A stretch of 64,000 bases of DNA from Megaustenia siamemsis (Eukaryota; Mollusca; Gastropoda; Stylommatophora; Ariophantidae). Location of the stretch: NCBI GenBank assembly GCA_032433765.1, contig JAVIAB010000159.1, forward strand, positions 61,045,543-61,109,542. The letters run 5' to 3'. The notes under the pieces were generated by a model, which was given only the letters and a program-made list of their open reading frames with translations, was not told where the DNA came from and did no database searches. Positions 33,300 to 43,649 of this stretch are shown piece by piece (within the stretch, counting starts at the first letter, position 1; each line of letters starts with the position of its first letter). The position numbers and the translations under genes are program-made.

Positions 33300-34695
33300 C
33301 TTAAAAAGGACAAGCGTCATGACCAGATAATATATCAATAGATAAATTCAAAGCTTTAGGTGAGACCGTTTTTTAAAAAATATAATAACGAATTTGCTGA
33401 ATTACATTTATAACAACGCTAATTGTTCCTAATGCATTTCTACTATCCTCATTTATAGCTTTGGCCAAAACACCAGGAGAAAAAGAATGTGATCCATATA
33501 GAACTATTAATGTAGCATGTTATATTACACAGCTTACGCTAGGATTCGTTGTCAGGGGAATAAGAGAAAAGGTTAAATGATAAACATCGGGCGAGCAATT
33601 GTGATTAGTTCAAGAAAGGGAAACTCAAAATATCATTTGTACCCCACGGGCGGCGATAGCCCTTAATGCACATAAAGAAACACAACTAGACTTCATTGAC
33701 TATACCAAAGCTGCCAATAAAGCCAGACATGTACATGAAAACAAAATGCTAGAAAATATCATTTTAAATATAATAAATAAAATAAGACATTAAAATCGAA
33801 TGATTATTAAACATTTATGTTGCAAACAAGATGCTGCCTTTAGTGAAAACAAACATGAAGTCTATCAAGAAATATGTCAAGGAGTGCAACAATGCAATGT
33901 TTTGTTATCAAATCTATATTTTTGTTAAAGGAAAATATTTTAAGAACAATTGTGGACAAGCCTGGCATTAAAGTAGAGGAGGGAGGGAAAGCAACATAAT
34001 GAAACTCAGGTGATCAGATGACATGGTATTGATAGCAGAAACAAGAACAACAAAATCTGTAAGATAAAACTGTGACAGAAAGAGAACTGAAGGCCTGGTC
34101 CTCAACATCAAAAAGACATAAACTATGATAATATCAAAGAAAACGAACACACAAGAATGTAGAATAAAGGTCTAAGTGGAAACATTCTGAAACAAGTGCA
34201 TAGATTCAAATACCCTAGATCAATGATAACATGAGATGGCAGATGCACTGTACAATTTACAATCAGAATAGGACAAGCATAGAATGAATTAAATCAACTC
34301 AAAAACATCCGATGTAAAAATCATTGTCAATTAATGTCAGAAAATGTGTCATGAAAGGTTGCAGCAAACTGTTTTACTATATGGAAGTGAGTCATGGACG
34401 TAAAGTAAGACAACACAAAGAACATTAGAGGCAGCTGAGATGTGGTTTATCAGAGGAATGCTACGATTTCCATAGATAGCAACTATCACTAACGAAGAAT
34501 GTTTAAATCGAACTGGATAAACCAAAATAACAAAAGAATCATATGGAAAACACAATCTACATTTACTGGACACGTGATGCGAGTAGAAGACATTGAGAAT
34601 ACTGTAGCAACAGGCTGATAGAATGAAAAGAAGAGACGATAAAAAACAAGAGAATAAAAAATTAAACAGCTTATCCAAAAGGCAAAATAAAAAAT
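33300..34695 (+). mobile_element. Family J retroelement, heavily decayed RT and C-terminus
   Basis: Recognisable pieces in order: KGQAS.PDNISIDKFKALGE (RT start), LDFIDYTKAANKARH, LR.SDDMVLIAETRT (catalytic region), EGLVLNIKKT, VLLYGSESWT and LEAAEMWFIRGMLRFP. Nearly every block is separated by stops or frameshifts. It sits between the two parts of a 33-bp satellite. Confidence 0.7.
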
Positions 34696-34699
34696 CATC

Positions 34700-35050
34700 A
34701 TGATCACTGTTTGTGATAAAATTAGAATATATTACTTAACTATTTGTGATAAGATTAGAATATATTACTTGACTATTTGTGATAAGATTATAATATATTA
34801 CTTAACTACTTGTGATATAATTTTAATATATTACTTGAATATTTTTGATAAGAATGGAATATATTACTTGACTATTTGTGATAAAATTAGAGTATATTAC
34901 TTGAAAATGTGTGATAAGATTATAATATATTACTTGACTATTTGTGATAAGGATAGAAAACATCAGCTTATTATTTGTTGCAAAGTTACAATATACGCGT
35001 TGACCTTTTTCTAGACAAAATAAGGAAGAGTTGATTATTTGTTGAAATAT
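34700..35050. repeat. 33- to 35-bp satellite, right part
   Basis: About 9 units of TTGACTATTTGTGATAAGAT and TAGAATATATTAC. They are related to the 32205 array but form a distinct subtype. Confidence 0.88.
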
Positions 35051-35460
35051 TACAATAAACTATACCGCCGTCACAAATGTTTGCCGTTTCAATTTCTTGA
35101 ATCTCTCAGCAAATACGTTTCCTAGAAATGATTTTTTTTTCGCTGTCCTTGTTTTGCCCCAACTTTAATTTCTTTAATTGATAAATGTTATATAGATTGC
35201 ACATATTTATCAAAACCGTCATTTTCTTTCTTATTCTTATCAGTTTCTTAATACATTATTCCTCACACCGAATTAATTTGACAGTAGTGTAGTATATTTA
35301 TTCTATTTCATAAATCAACCGCATACAATTGTTCATCAGTCATGTCTTTAGCGTCAATAATTCTTTGCCTTTGAAAAAAAGATAGATCTCGTTAAATCAC
35401 TTATTTGTCAAAGTTGTCGAATTTATATTTCCGTGGGTGCCCTCTTTTGGTTTCTTTGTA
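35051..35460. other. No feature seen
   Basis: AT-rich sequence in predicted intron 1 with no recognisable content. Confidence 0.45.
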
Positions 35461-36040
35461 AACTTTACGCGTCAGGTCAGGCAATTTTATCTGCTACTGC
35501 ATGCAGTAAACAGTACAACCTGTGGCTGCCCTGCTGCCTGGCAGGTAAGCTCGGGAGAGTAAAAGGCTATGGGAGGGTACACCGAAGTAAAACAACCCCA
35601 CTGCCTTGTGGGTGAGACTTTATAGTCAAAGGCTAGCGGAGCCAACTGTAAACAAACCGACGGAAGACAACAGAAAACCACCGTCGTAAAGTTATGAATC
35701 GCCACAATAAGAGAAATCACAACAATGTTAAGGGGGATTCCAATGGAAAACCCTCGTTCAGTAGAAGACATCATGTGCTACAGGTGATACTCGTTCGTCA
35801 TCAGGAAGAAACAATCATCATTCTTTGGTCATGTAATGAGAAGATAACAACTGTAATATATTGTAACACCTGGGAAAATTGAAGGAAGAAGAGACAGAGG
35901 GAAGCAAAGAGAAAAAATACTAGACAGCTTAAGAGAATTGCTTGGCAGAAGGTCAACAACAGAAATGATAAATAACTGTCGAGATCAAAAGTTGTGGAGA
36001 GACATGATCACCTACGCCAGCAGGCCCGGTACTTGATGAT
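35461..36040 (+). mobile_element. Short H-type element: 5' leader joined directly to 3' end
   Basis: 35640-35815 matches the 5' leader at 15535-15700 (ATTCCAATGGAAAACCCTCG, ACATCATGTGCTACAGGTGA). At about 35813 it passes straight into the C-terminal RKKQSSFFGHVMRR-like block, the equivalent of GRRDRGKQREKILDSLRE, NNCRDQKLWRDMITYAS and a GATGATGATGATG tail. Endonuclease and RT are missing. 35461-35640 may be further 5' UTR. Confidence 0.72.
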
Positions 36041-36249
36041 GATGATGATAAAAATGTCCTTGTTCAGTGAGCCAACTCGATGATGTCTGGGCACTAATAC
36101 CAAGGGCATGTGGGTTCAAAGTTCAAAGAAGCAGCTTTTCACATTTAGCCTCAAATGTAAAATATTTATATAATTCCATTGTTAAGATCTTGAAAGTAAT
36201 GATTCTAGGTACAAACGGGATTCCGATGAAACCACACATTTTGAGTAAG

Positions 36250-37330
36250 TAAACTCTTCTGAATACTGCACCGTGATTCTCTTCTTCTGCGATCATGACT
36301 CATTCAGAGTAGGATTCCGGACTTTCTTATGAAGGCAGCTGTCTGTTTAAGTGATTCGGGTGCCCCATATAGTTTCTCCTCCAGGGAAATGGGTGTGGAC
36401 CACATTGTCCTTCTCAGGTCTGTGTACTAGGGTCAATCCTGTAGAACATGTTTTATTGTCCTGTTGTCCAGTGGTAGGCTGGTAGTACCTATTTTGAGTT
36501 TGTTGAACATGTGGTTTCTTATTCTGTTGTGGCCAGTGCGTAGGCAAAGTAGGATGACTTGATCCCTCCTTGATATTTGGATGTATCCGTCCCTCTCGTT
36601 ATACATCGGGTGTTTTCGTTTCCATTTTTCATGGTACTAGCCTTTGATGGTGGATTTGGCTTCGCCGTAGCTGACCAGATGGTTCTCTTGTGGTAATCTC
36701 CCTCCCTCTTTAGCTAATTTCTCTGCGCGTTCGTTTCTGTGTATATTACAGCGTGATGGTATCTACTGGATGACAACTCTCTGGTAGTTATTGCATAGTT
36801 CGTTTTGGGTTGTTCACAAGTTATCTAGCTCGCTGTTCCTGGGGGTTTTAGAGCTGTTAGGACTGACAGCGCATCAGTCAGTATCACCAATTGATTGTGC
36901 ATGTTATTTTTGTGTTGGATAGTCAGTTTGGCAGAATCTTTGAGGGCTTCAGTTTATACTTTACAGTTGTTGGAGAATTTCCCAGTAGCTATTGACTTGG
37001 TGATCTCATTTTGCCATGTGTTTTCTCTCTATGCCTGTTTGTGTACCTTTTTCCATATTTCCCATTATGTCTTCCTTAAGTTCTGGTATTTTGTGTTTCC
37101 CATGAGGAGTCATATCAGTTAGTCATAAGAGTTCCGGCAATATTTGGGACAGTACTGGGTCACTAGTTGCCAGTTCTTTGGAGATTGCAGCGAAGTTGTT
37201 CCTCTTTAGTCTTACATTTCCGAAACCAGTTATTCTTTGGTGCATGGGGTGGCTAAGGAGCCTTTTATATTTGTCCGCTTGTTGCTTTACTTTAGTTTTC
37301 CGTCTGTCTTCTAACTGAGATTCAGAAAAC
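36250..37330 (-). pseudogene. Family M retroelement, RNase H and C-terminal domain
   Basis: Minus strand: RKTKVKQQADKYKRLLSHPM, a degraded centre, RNase H pieces (HNQLVILTDALSVLTALKTP and HRNERAEKLAKEG), then LRTGHNRIRNHMFNKLKIG and HVLQDCPSHQTLRRTMWS. The order fits jockey/I-like elements, which carry RNase H followed by a zinc-knuckle region. There are many stops. Confidence 0.75.
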
Positions 37331-37800
37331 TAGGCAGTGACGCAAATATTTCTTTACTTCACTAATGCTGAGATATAATTTATTAAACAGCAGCAAACGT
37401 TTGTGAACGTTTTTATGAATCTCCACTTAGTGACGCTTTATTTAGTGACGCCATATGAAGTGACGCTCAATCCTCTTTGACTATTTATAACTTATGGATG
37501 CTGGTTACGATTTTTATAGATCTCTGCAGTTTGTCTTAGTACATTGTAACAGACATCAGGTGGTGGAGCGGATATGGGTAGTTTCTAAATGTAACTGAGC
37601 AGATTCCATAAATAACATAGAATATAGAAGAGTCACATAACTCCCTCTCAACGTGCCCATATCGTGAGTTCTTCATTCATCCCATTAGATAAAGAAGCCC
37701 TTATAATTTACCAGCAAGAATCAACAATCAAGACTGAATCAAACAAAACGATGTCAACATTCACATCTTGAGCTTTTACCACATTCTTCAACATACAGAA
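37331..37800. other. No feature seen
   Basis: Intron 1 next to exon 1. Three nearby copies of a GTGACGC motif near 37420-37465 are the only pattern I noticed. Confidence 0.4.
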
Positions 37801-37816
37801 CAATCTTACAACTTAC

Positions 37817-37871
37817 CAACAAGAACCATGAGACAAGCCAGAGCTAGACAAGCCACCAGTGACGTCGCCAT
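37817..37871 (-). CDS. Secreted Cys-rich protein, predicted exon 1 (signal peptide)
   Basis: ATG at 37871-37869 opens MATSLVACLALACLMVLV, a typical signal peptide with a hydrophobic core, and ends with a G before a consensus donor (GTAAGTTG). It leaves phase 1, which fits exon 2 at 31180. The full prediction is about 204 residues, with 14 cysteines in the mature part arranged in helix-rich blocks. This suggests a disulfide-linked secreted protein. The family is unknown to me; DUF19-like secreted proteins are a possible comparison. The gene spans about 33.6 kb because its introns are filled with repeats. Confidence 0.65.
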
Positions 37872-37926
37872 ATTGTAATAGGTGATGGATCTGAAGTTTA
37901 TGTGTTTTTTGTTTTGTTTCGGCGAG

Positions 37927-37933
37927 TATTTAA
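37927..37933 (-). promoter_or_regulatory. Possible TATA-like element
   Basis: TTAAATA on the minus strand, about 56 bases upstream of the exon 1 ATG. Position fits a start site near 37900. No other evidence. Confidence 0.25.
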
Positions 37934-38029
37934 TGTATTCTAACCGAGTTGAGGTCAATGAACTGTTGAAAGAGCAAGATGGCGTCTAATATGTTACAGT
38001 ATTTGTCTTGATCGCCGTAAATAAAATAA

Positions 38030-38250
38030 CATGTTTGTGTTGTATTTTTGTGTCTAATCCCGTGATCAAACTTGCTATTTGTTTGATACTGTGACAGCAA
38101 ATTTCTCTTTAATTCCTGGCTTTTTAAGAAATCTTACATTGATATAATGTCTACCCTTATGTGTTGTAGTATATCTTTTCAATTTAAGTTTGGCTAACAG
38201 AAGATGTTCATCTGAAGCCACATCTGCTCCTCTATAGTAGTAGGACTCTC
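38030..38250 (-). pseudogene. Family E retroelement, EEP-RT linker fragment
   Basis: Minus strand: ADVASDEHLLLAKLKLKRY, GRHYINVRFLKKPGIKEKF, AVTVSNK. The SDxHLLLAKLKLK motif marks the end of the endonuclease domain. The same segment occurs on the minus strand at 58080-58200. Confidence 0.7.
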
Positions 38251-38399
38251 TTTGTACAGAGCTTCGCAGCAGGAGGCAATCTTATCATCAGAAGGGGACC
38301 CCGTTTAGCAAGTGTTTCGGCCCTTTAGCTTCTTGACACTCTAGGGGAGGTGGGTCAGCCTGAGTCATGACTCCCAGGCGTCGACCTCCTGCTGCATTG

Positions 38400-38521
38400 C
38401 CTCTAAGGCTTACACAGTATGTTCGGCACACAATAACTACACTTAATACACAAAACATTCGAAAATATTTTAACTAACCTAACCTATGGCTTACACTGTA
38501 TGTTCGGCACAAAATAACTCA
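38400..38521. repeat. Direct repeats of a 35-base unit flanking an H fragment
   Basis: GGCTTACACAGTATGTTCGG occurs near 38408, 38488 and again at 38717. The last two flank the family H fragment at 38522-38712. The origin of the unit is unknown. From 38251 to 38400 I see nothing definite. Confidence 0.6.
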
Positions 38522-38712
38522 TCATCTACGTGTACCAGGCCTACTGGCGTAGGTGATCATGTCTCTTCACAACTTTCGATATCGACAGTTTTTTTTTATC
38601 ATGCCTGTAGTTGACCTTCTGCCAAGCCATTCTCTTAAGCTGTCTAGTATTTTCTCTCTTTGCTTCCTTCTATCTCTTCGTCACTCAATTTTACCAGCTG
38701 TTACAATATATT
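38522..38712 (-). pseudogene. Family H retroelement, 3' tip
   Basis: The minus strand carries the last part of the C-terminal domain (equivalent to REKILDSLREW and RDMITYASRPGT) and a short GATGA tail. It matches 60870-61050. Confidence 0.65.
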
Positions 38713-38859
38713 CCAGGCTTACATTGTATGTTCGGCACAAAATAGCTACACATAATAAGCAAAACACCCGAAAATAGTTAACTTACCTGTCTAGATTTAT
38801 CCAAGCTCGTTGTTTCGTTTTCCAGTAGAAATAACTTTTCTCTTACTGACAACACAGTT

Positions 38860-41300
38860 TATAGACCCGTCAGTGTCTGCCTTTCGTGGGAATTGGAAGT
38901 CCGCGGATGAAGTTGACGCCTAGTTGTCTGGCCTTTCTGTTGTTGAGGACTTATTGTTTTCACTGCCATCGCCACAAACACCTGGTCGGATTATCACCTC
39001 CGGTCGATTATGTAACTTCTTATCTCTTCGTCTCGGGCCCTACTCCGATTCTCCCTACTCTGTTGACTTACATGGGAGCAATAAGTGGTCAAGGTCTAAA
39101 ATGGTCGCCCGATCGTCTGGTGTGGACATAATATTATTTGACTGTTGGTCTGTCGCGATTCTGCCACAGCCAGCACGACGCTCTTTCGGGTGAATCAACA
39201 ATAGTCTTCATTGTTCTTGACCGCATCCCCCCTAATTCCTAGCATCTTTAAGAGGCCATAGAGGGATGGGGTTGTGAGTCCTCTGGTACTAACCATCACC
39301 GAAAACACTCTACTCTGGAGTCCATGCTGCCTCCCTGTATGCTGATCCTTGTATTTGGATAGTTTAAATATATGCTGTTCCTCTATCCTAGATTCAAGTG
39401 GCACTGTGAGTTCTATTAAGATGACCTGGGTCATATTTGACGTGTAGAGTGCAATGTTCGGACGCATTTTAGATCTCTTAGTGCACTCTGGTTACTTCCC
39501 TCGCCCTGAGAGGTCAACCGCCATCTCCCAATCGTTTACTGTGTCCAGGAAATTTGAGTCGTTCCAGTTGTTCTGCTTGGGGCGTGCGGCCTGTCCCGCT
39601 CTCAAAAAGTAGGTGTTAATCGTAGCTGGTCGAACTTTATTGTTGGCCTTCATCCGCGCCCCACCCACGGCGGCACCCAGTTCATGCAGCACTATGTTGT
39701 GTCGCGCCATCCACGGTGGCAGCCAGTTCATGCAGCACTCTGTTGTGTCGCCATGTGTACCGCCCTTGACCTAGTGCTGTCTTGCACGAGGAAAGAACAT
39801 GCTCCACCGTCTGTCTTCCTCCGCAAAAAGGACATCGATTGTCATATGTCTTCCCCCACTTCACAAGGTTGCAGGCTGATGGAAGAAGGTCGTACATCGA
39901 ACTGATTATATAGCTGAGCCGCAGCGGTGCCATATGCCACATGTCATTCCATGTTAGTGTCCTCTGCAAGGCCATATCCCATGTGATCCCTTGGCCTTGC
40001 TGCACCTGTTGTGCTGCCTTTTGCACACGCTTGTTCTCCTCGACGTCTCTGATTTCCCGGACTACCATGTCCCTACGTTGTCTATTTGATGATTTTGACC
40101 ACCATCGGATGTTTCCGTGACCAAATCCACGTCTGTCGCTCTGCGTGTAGCCCATTACATCCTTTAGATGGAGACTTTCACGTGCTTCGTGTATTGCTGC
40201 ACACGCCTGCCACTTTCGGCCGGTCTTCACTGTGAGTTCCACTGTTCGGACAGTCTCGCCTGACGAACTTTGCAGCATAACTGCCAGTCTGGCCTTGCCG
40301 GCTTTATATTCCTATAGGACAGACTTGAACGGAAGGACCAGCTTGGCTTTTTTTTACAGTGCAGCGCAACATCCGTCAGACTTGGTGGTACTCCCAGCCA
40401 TTTTCGCGTGTATTTGCTAATCTTGCTCTCCTTCGCTTCCACCGTACTTGAGCTGATCTTGTATATCAGAAGAGGCCAAAACAGTTTAGGTATCAACATA
40501 AACTGGAGGCACCAGATTTTAAACTTTCCTAATAGTCTACTCCGGTCGATTATATGTATCCCTTGCTCTGCAATCTCTCTTACTCTCTGGAAGGCTTTCG
40601 TGTCTTTCAATGAGGCATCATACACTCTGCCTAGACTTTTATTGGCTCCTCGCAGACGGGTGTGATCCTCTGTTTCGCCACACTGAATGTGACTTGCTTG
40701 GTTTTCGCTCGTCTGAAGGATAGGTTTCGTGACTTCCTTGGGTTGAAGCTCATCCGGCACCACACAAGGAGTTCGTCCGTGCGTTCACGCATGCTGCGGG
40801 CGTGGCCCTCTTCTGATGCTAGGACTGTGGTGTCATCCATAAATGCTCTAAGTGGTGGCATGTGGTACCCACCTCGATGATCTGGTCCTTTTCTCTCGGC
40901 CACATCAGTCCTGTCATCGACTTAAGCGGTTCAACTCTCTGGCTGTCCCAATAGGTCTCTCTTAGATGATTCTCCTGCTCTTCCTTGCTGACTTTTAATG
41001 TTCCAGATCTTGGTGGTTCAAACAGCTCCTTTTTAAACTTGAACGGGTCTTTGAAGAACGTTTCCCTGGCCTTCTTGGTTGCTTTCCTTTTTCGATGCAA
41101 TCTTTCTGCTCTACCCAGTGGCTTATGTTGGGATTTTAGATGCTGCCATACCTGATGAAGTGCTTCCTTCTCTGCTTCTGTAGCTTTCTTGAATTGTTTC
41201 TCGACATGGCTTTTCTGCCTCCTAATCTCTTCTATTTGTTTTTGTCGTCCACTTTTCTGTGGTTTCGTGCTCGTCCTTACTTCCTTTGTTCCTAAGCCTA
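38860..41300 (-). mobile_element. Family K (R2-like) retrotransposon, main part
   Basis: Minus strand order: linker (RRAERLHRKRKATKKARETF type, FFKDPFKFKKELFEPPRSG), a direct jump at about 40890 to PPLRAFMDDTTVLASEE, then WCRMSFNPRKSRNLSFRRA, KISKYTRKWLGVPPSLTDVA and the CCHC finger in CPFCGGRQTVEHVLSSCKTA. A restriction-like endonuclease follows (MRPNIALYTS, VILIELTVPLESRIEE) and finally ERASCWLWQNR near 39140-39190, then the 3' UTR. RT motifs before FMDD are deleted. The endonuclease PD motif reads PN, and frameshifts are frequent. The family is R2/NeSL/HERO-like by domain order. Confidence 0.87.
39671..39755. repeat. Short tandem duplication in family K
   Basis: CAGTTCATGCAGCACTMTGT occurs at about 39677 and 39725, preceded each time by a GGTGGC/GGCGGC context. 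It is a local duplication that adds repeated RVLHELAATVDGA-like codons. Confidence 0.7.
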
Positions 41301-41384
41301 ATTCCCTGGCGTATTAATAATAGACCACTTCGCCTATGCTTTCAAGCTTCTGGCACAAGTTCAGCCGTTTAAGGTGGTAGTTTT

Positions 41385-42795
41385 GGCTTTTGCTAGGAAC
41401 TTGTCTAACTTCTCCAAGACTACTGTGTTGCTAGTGAACTTGTCTAACTTCTTCCAGACTACTGTGTTGCTAGTGACTTGTCTAACTTCTCCCAGACTAC
41501 TTTGTTGCTAGTGACGTGTCTAACTTCTCCCACACTACTGTGTTGCTAGTGACTAGTCTAACATCTCCCAGACTACTGTGTTGCGTAGTGACTTGTCTAA
41601 CATCTCCCAGACACTGTATTGCTAGTGACTTGTCTAACTTCTCACAGACTACTGTGTTGCTAGTGACTTGTCTAACTTCTCACAGACTACTGTGTTGCTA
41701 GTGACTTGTCTAACATCTCACAAACTACTGTGTTGCTAATGACTTGTCTAACTTCTCCCAGACTACTGTGTTGCTAGTGACTTGTCTAACTTCTCCCAGA
41801 CTACTGTGTTGCTAATGACTTGTCTAACTTCTCCCAGACTACTGTGTTGCTAGTGACTTGTCTAACTTCTCCCAGACTACTGTGTTGCTAGTGACTTGTC
41901 TAACTTCTCCCAGACTACTGTGTTGCTAGTGACTTGTCTAACTTCCCCCAGACTACTGTGTTGCTAGTGACTTGTCTAACTTCTCCCATACTACTGTGTT
42001 GCAAGTGACTTGTCTAACTTCTCCCAGACTACTGTGTTGCTAGTGAATTGTCTAACTTCTCCCAGACTACTGTGTTGCTAGTGACTTGTCTAACTTCTCC
42101 CAGACTACTGTGTTGCTAATGACTTGTCTAACATCTCACAGACTACTGTGTTGCTTGTGACTTGTCTAACATCTCTCAGACTACTGTGTTGCTAGTGACT
42201 TGTCTAACATCTCCCACACTACTGTGTTGCTAGTGACTTGTCTAACTTCTCCCAGACTACTGTGTTGCTAGTGACTTGTCTAACATCTCCCAGACTACTG
42301 TGTTGCTAGTGACTTGACTAACTTCTCCCAGACTACTGTGTTGCTAGTGACTTGTCTAACTTCTCCCAGACTACTGTGTTGCTAGTGACTTGTCTAACAT
42401 CTCCCAGACTACTGTGTTGCTAGCGACTTGTTTAACTTCTCCCAGACTACTGTGTTGCTAGTGTCTTGTCTAACTTCTCCCAGACTACTGTGTTGCTAGT
42501 GACTTGTCTAACTTCTCCCAGACTACTGTGTTGCTAGTGACTTGTCTAACATCTACCAGACTACTGTGTTGCTAGCGAATTGTCTAACTTCTCCCAGACT
42601 ACTGTGTTGCTAGCGAATTGTCTAACTTCTCCCAGACTACTGTGTTGCTAGCGAATTGTCTAAATTCTCCCATACTACTGTTAGCGAATTGTCTAACTTC
42701 TCCCAGACTACTGTGTTGCTAGTGACTTGTCTAACATCTCCCAGACTACTGTGTTGCTAGCGATTTGTCTAACTTCTCCCAGACTACTGTGTTGC
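41385..42795. repeat. 38-bp tandem array inside family K
   Basis: About 37 copies of CTTGTCTAACTTCTCCCAGA plus CTACTGTGTTGCTAGTGA. The unit equals a coding piece of the host element: on the minus strand the flanks read NTVVWEKLDKSLATQ on one side and NTVVLEKLDKFLAKAKTTT on the other. The array therefore grew from within the element ORF. Confidence 0.95.
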
Positions 42796-43215
42796 CATCG
42801 GGACCAAACTTGATCTTCTCTCTTTTCCCGTCCAAGAGGTGAGCGAATTCATCATCAGTCAACTCAACTTGAATATTCTCAGTTCTGTGGATTGACTCCT
42901 GACTGAGATCTTCTGACGTCTTATCTGTCGAGACAGTGCGCTGTTGAGCTACTGATGCTATATCCTCAAACCTCTTCTTCGTTCTGTGTATTTTCATGCC
43001 CTACTGTTTTGAGAATTTCCTTCCACAGCTACATTTGTGTTCCAGCCGTTATTCTTTGTTCAAATACGTTGGTCTGTCCTTGTCATCTCCGTAGAAACGC
43101 TGTGTGATTCATCATTCTCCTACCCCCCCCCCCCTTTCGGTGAAACTTGGGGGCATTTATTATGTGTCGTTTCTATAGTTAGTAGGTTATCAGCTGGCGG
43201 GGTGCCGGCCCGGTC
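42796..43215 (-). mobile_element. Family K N-terminal part with zinc finger
   Basis: Minus strand: a C2H2-type finger CSCGRKFSKQ(stop)GMKIHRTKKRF, then DIASVAQQRTVSTDK and QVELTDDEFAHLLDGKREKI, KFGPDGNTVVWEKLD, running into the 38-bp array. N-terminal fingers ending GMKIHRTK are typical of R2-like elements. A TAG interrupts the finger. Confidence 0.78.
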
Positions 43216-43239
43216 AACCGTTGGTCCTGTTCTTTCCCA

Positions 43240-43361
43240 GTGTCTATATACTTTTACATCATCTAAGAATGAATTACACTTTTTACTAAGACATATGTGG
43301 TCAATTTATCTCTCCGTTCTGTATTTGGATGACAACCATTTAGCTTTATGTATTCTTTTAT
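43240..43361 (-). pseudogene. Family E endonuclease fragment, part 1
   Basis: The minus strand encodes the end of EEP (equivalent to DHICINNKFKSSLQDVK). It is continued at 43472-43580 beyond a family A insertion. TATTCTTTTAT at 43351-43361 is the left target copy. Confidence 0.75.
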
Positions 43362-43461
43362 ATCTATTTTTTATTATGTTTTTAACAAATGTTCAAATAG
43401 TAGAAGGAATATCATGGTGTATGCCCTAAGGGCCGGCTACGGCTCGAAAGGTCAATAGATA
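43362..43461 (+). mobile_element. Family A copy 4, a 100-base 3' tip with TSD
   Basis: GGGCCGGCTACGGCTCGAAA then GGTCAATAGATA is the family A 3' end. Exact 11-bp duplications TATTCTTTTAT at 43351-43361 and 43462-43472 flank it, so this is a severely 5'-truncated but genuine insertion. Confidence 0.9.
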
Positions 43462-43580
43462 TATTCTTTTATGTTGAAATATTGTTCCTCATTAGCTCAT
43501 TTGATTAAAGTCACAAAAGTTCTCGAATAGCTCTCCATTCACATTCATTGCTCCATCTCCTAAATTGTTCCCATGATCTC
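43462..43580 (-). pseudogene. Family E endonuclease fragment, part 2
   Basis: Continues the EEP relic (the minus strand is equivalent to ALNQMSLGGTIFQH in 1-60). From 43581 to 43650 nothing is seen. Confidence 0.72.
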
Positions 43581-43649
43581 TTGACCTACATTGAGTAGGT
43601 TTGGTTGTGCATAATAAGCTCATGTATTCTATAAACACCCCTAATAGTA

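Noticed and set aside
41385..42795. CRISPR-like or centromere-like array
   Set aside because: No spacers; the unit is a fragment of the surrounding element's coding sequence.
42746..42997. An independent small host gene
   Set aside because: It continues into the 38-bp array and, with the finger upstream, fits the N-terminus of family K.
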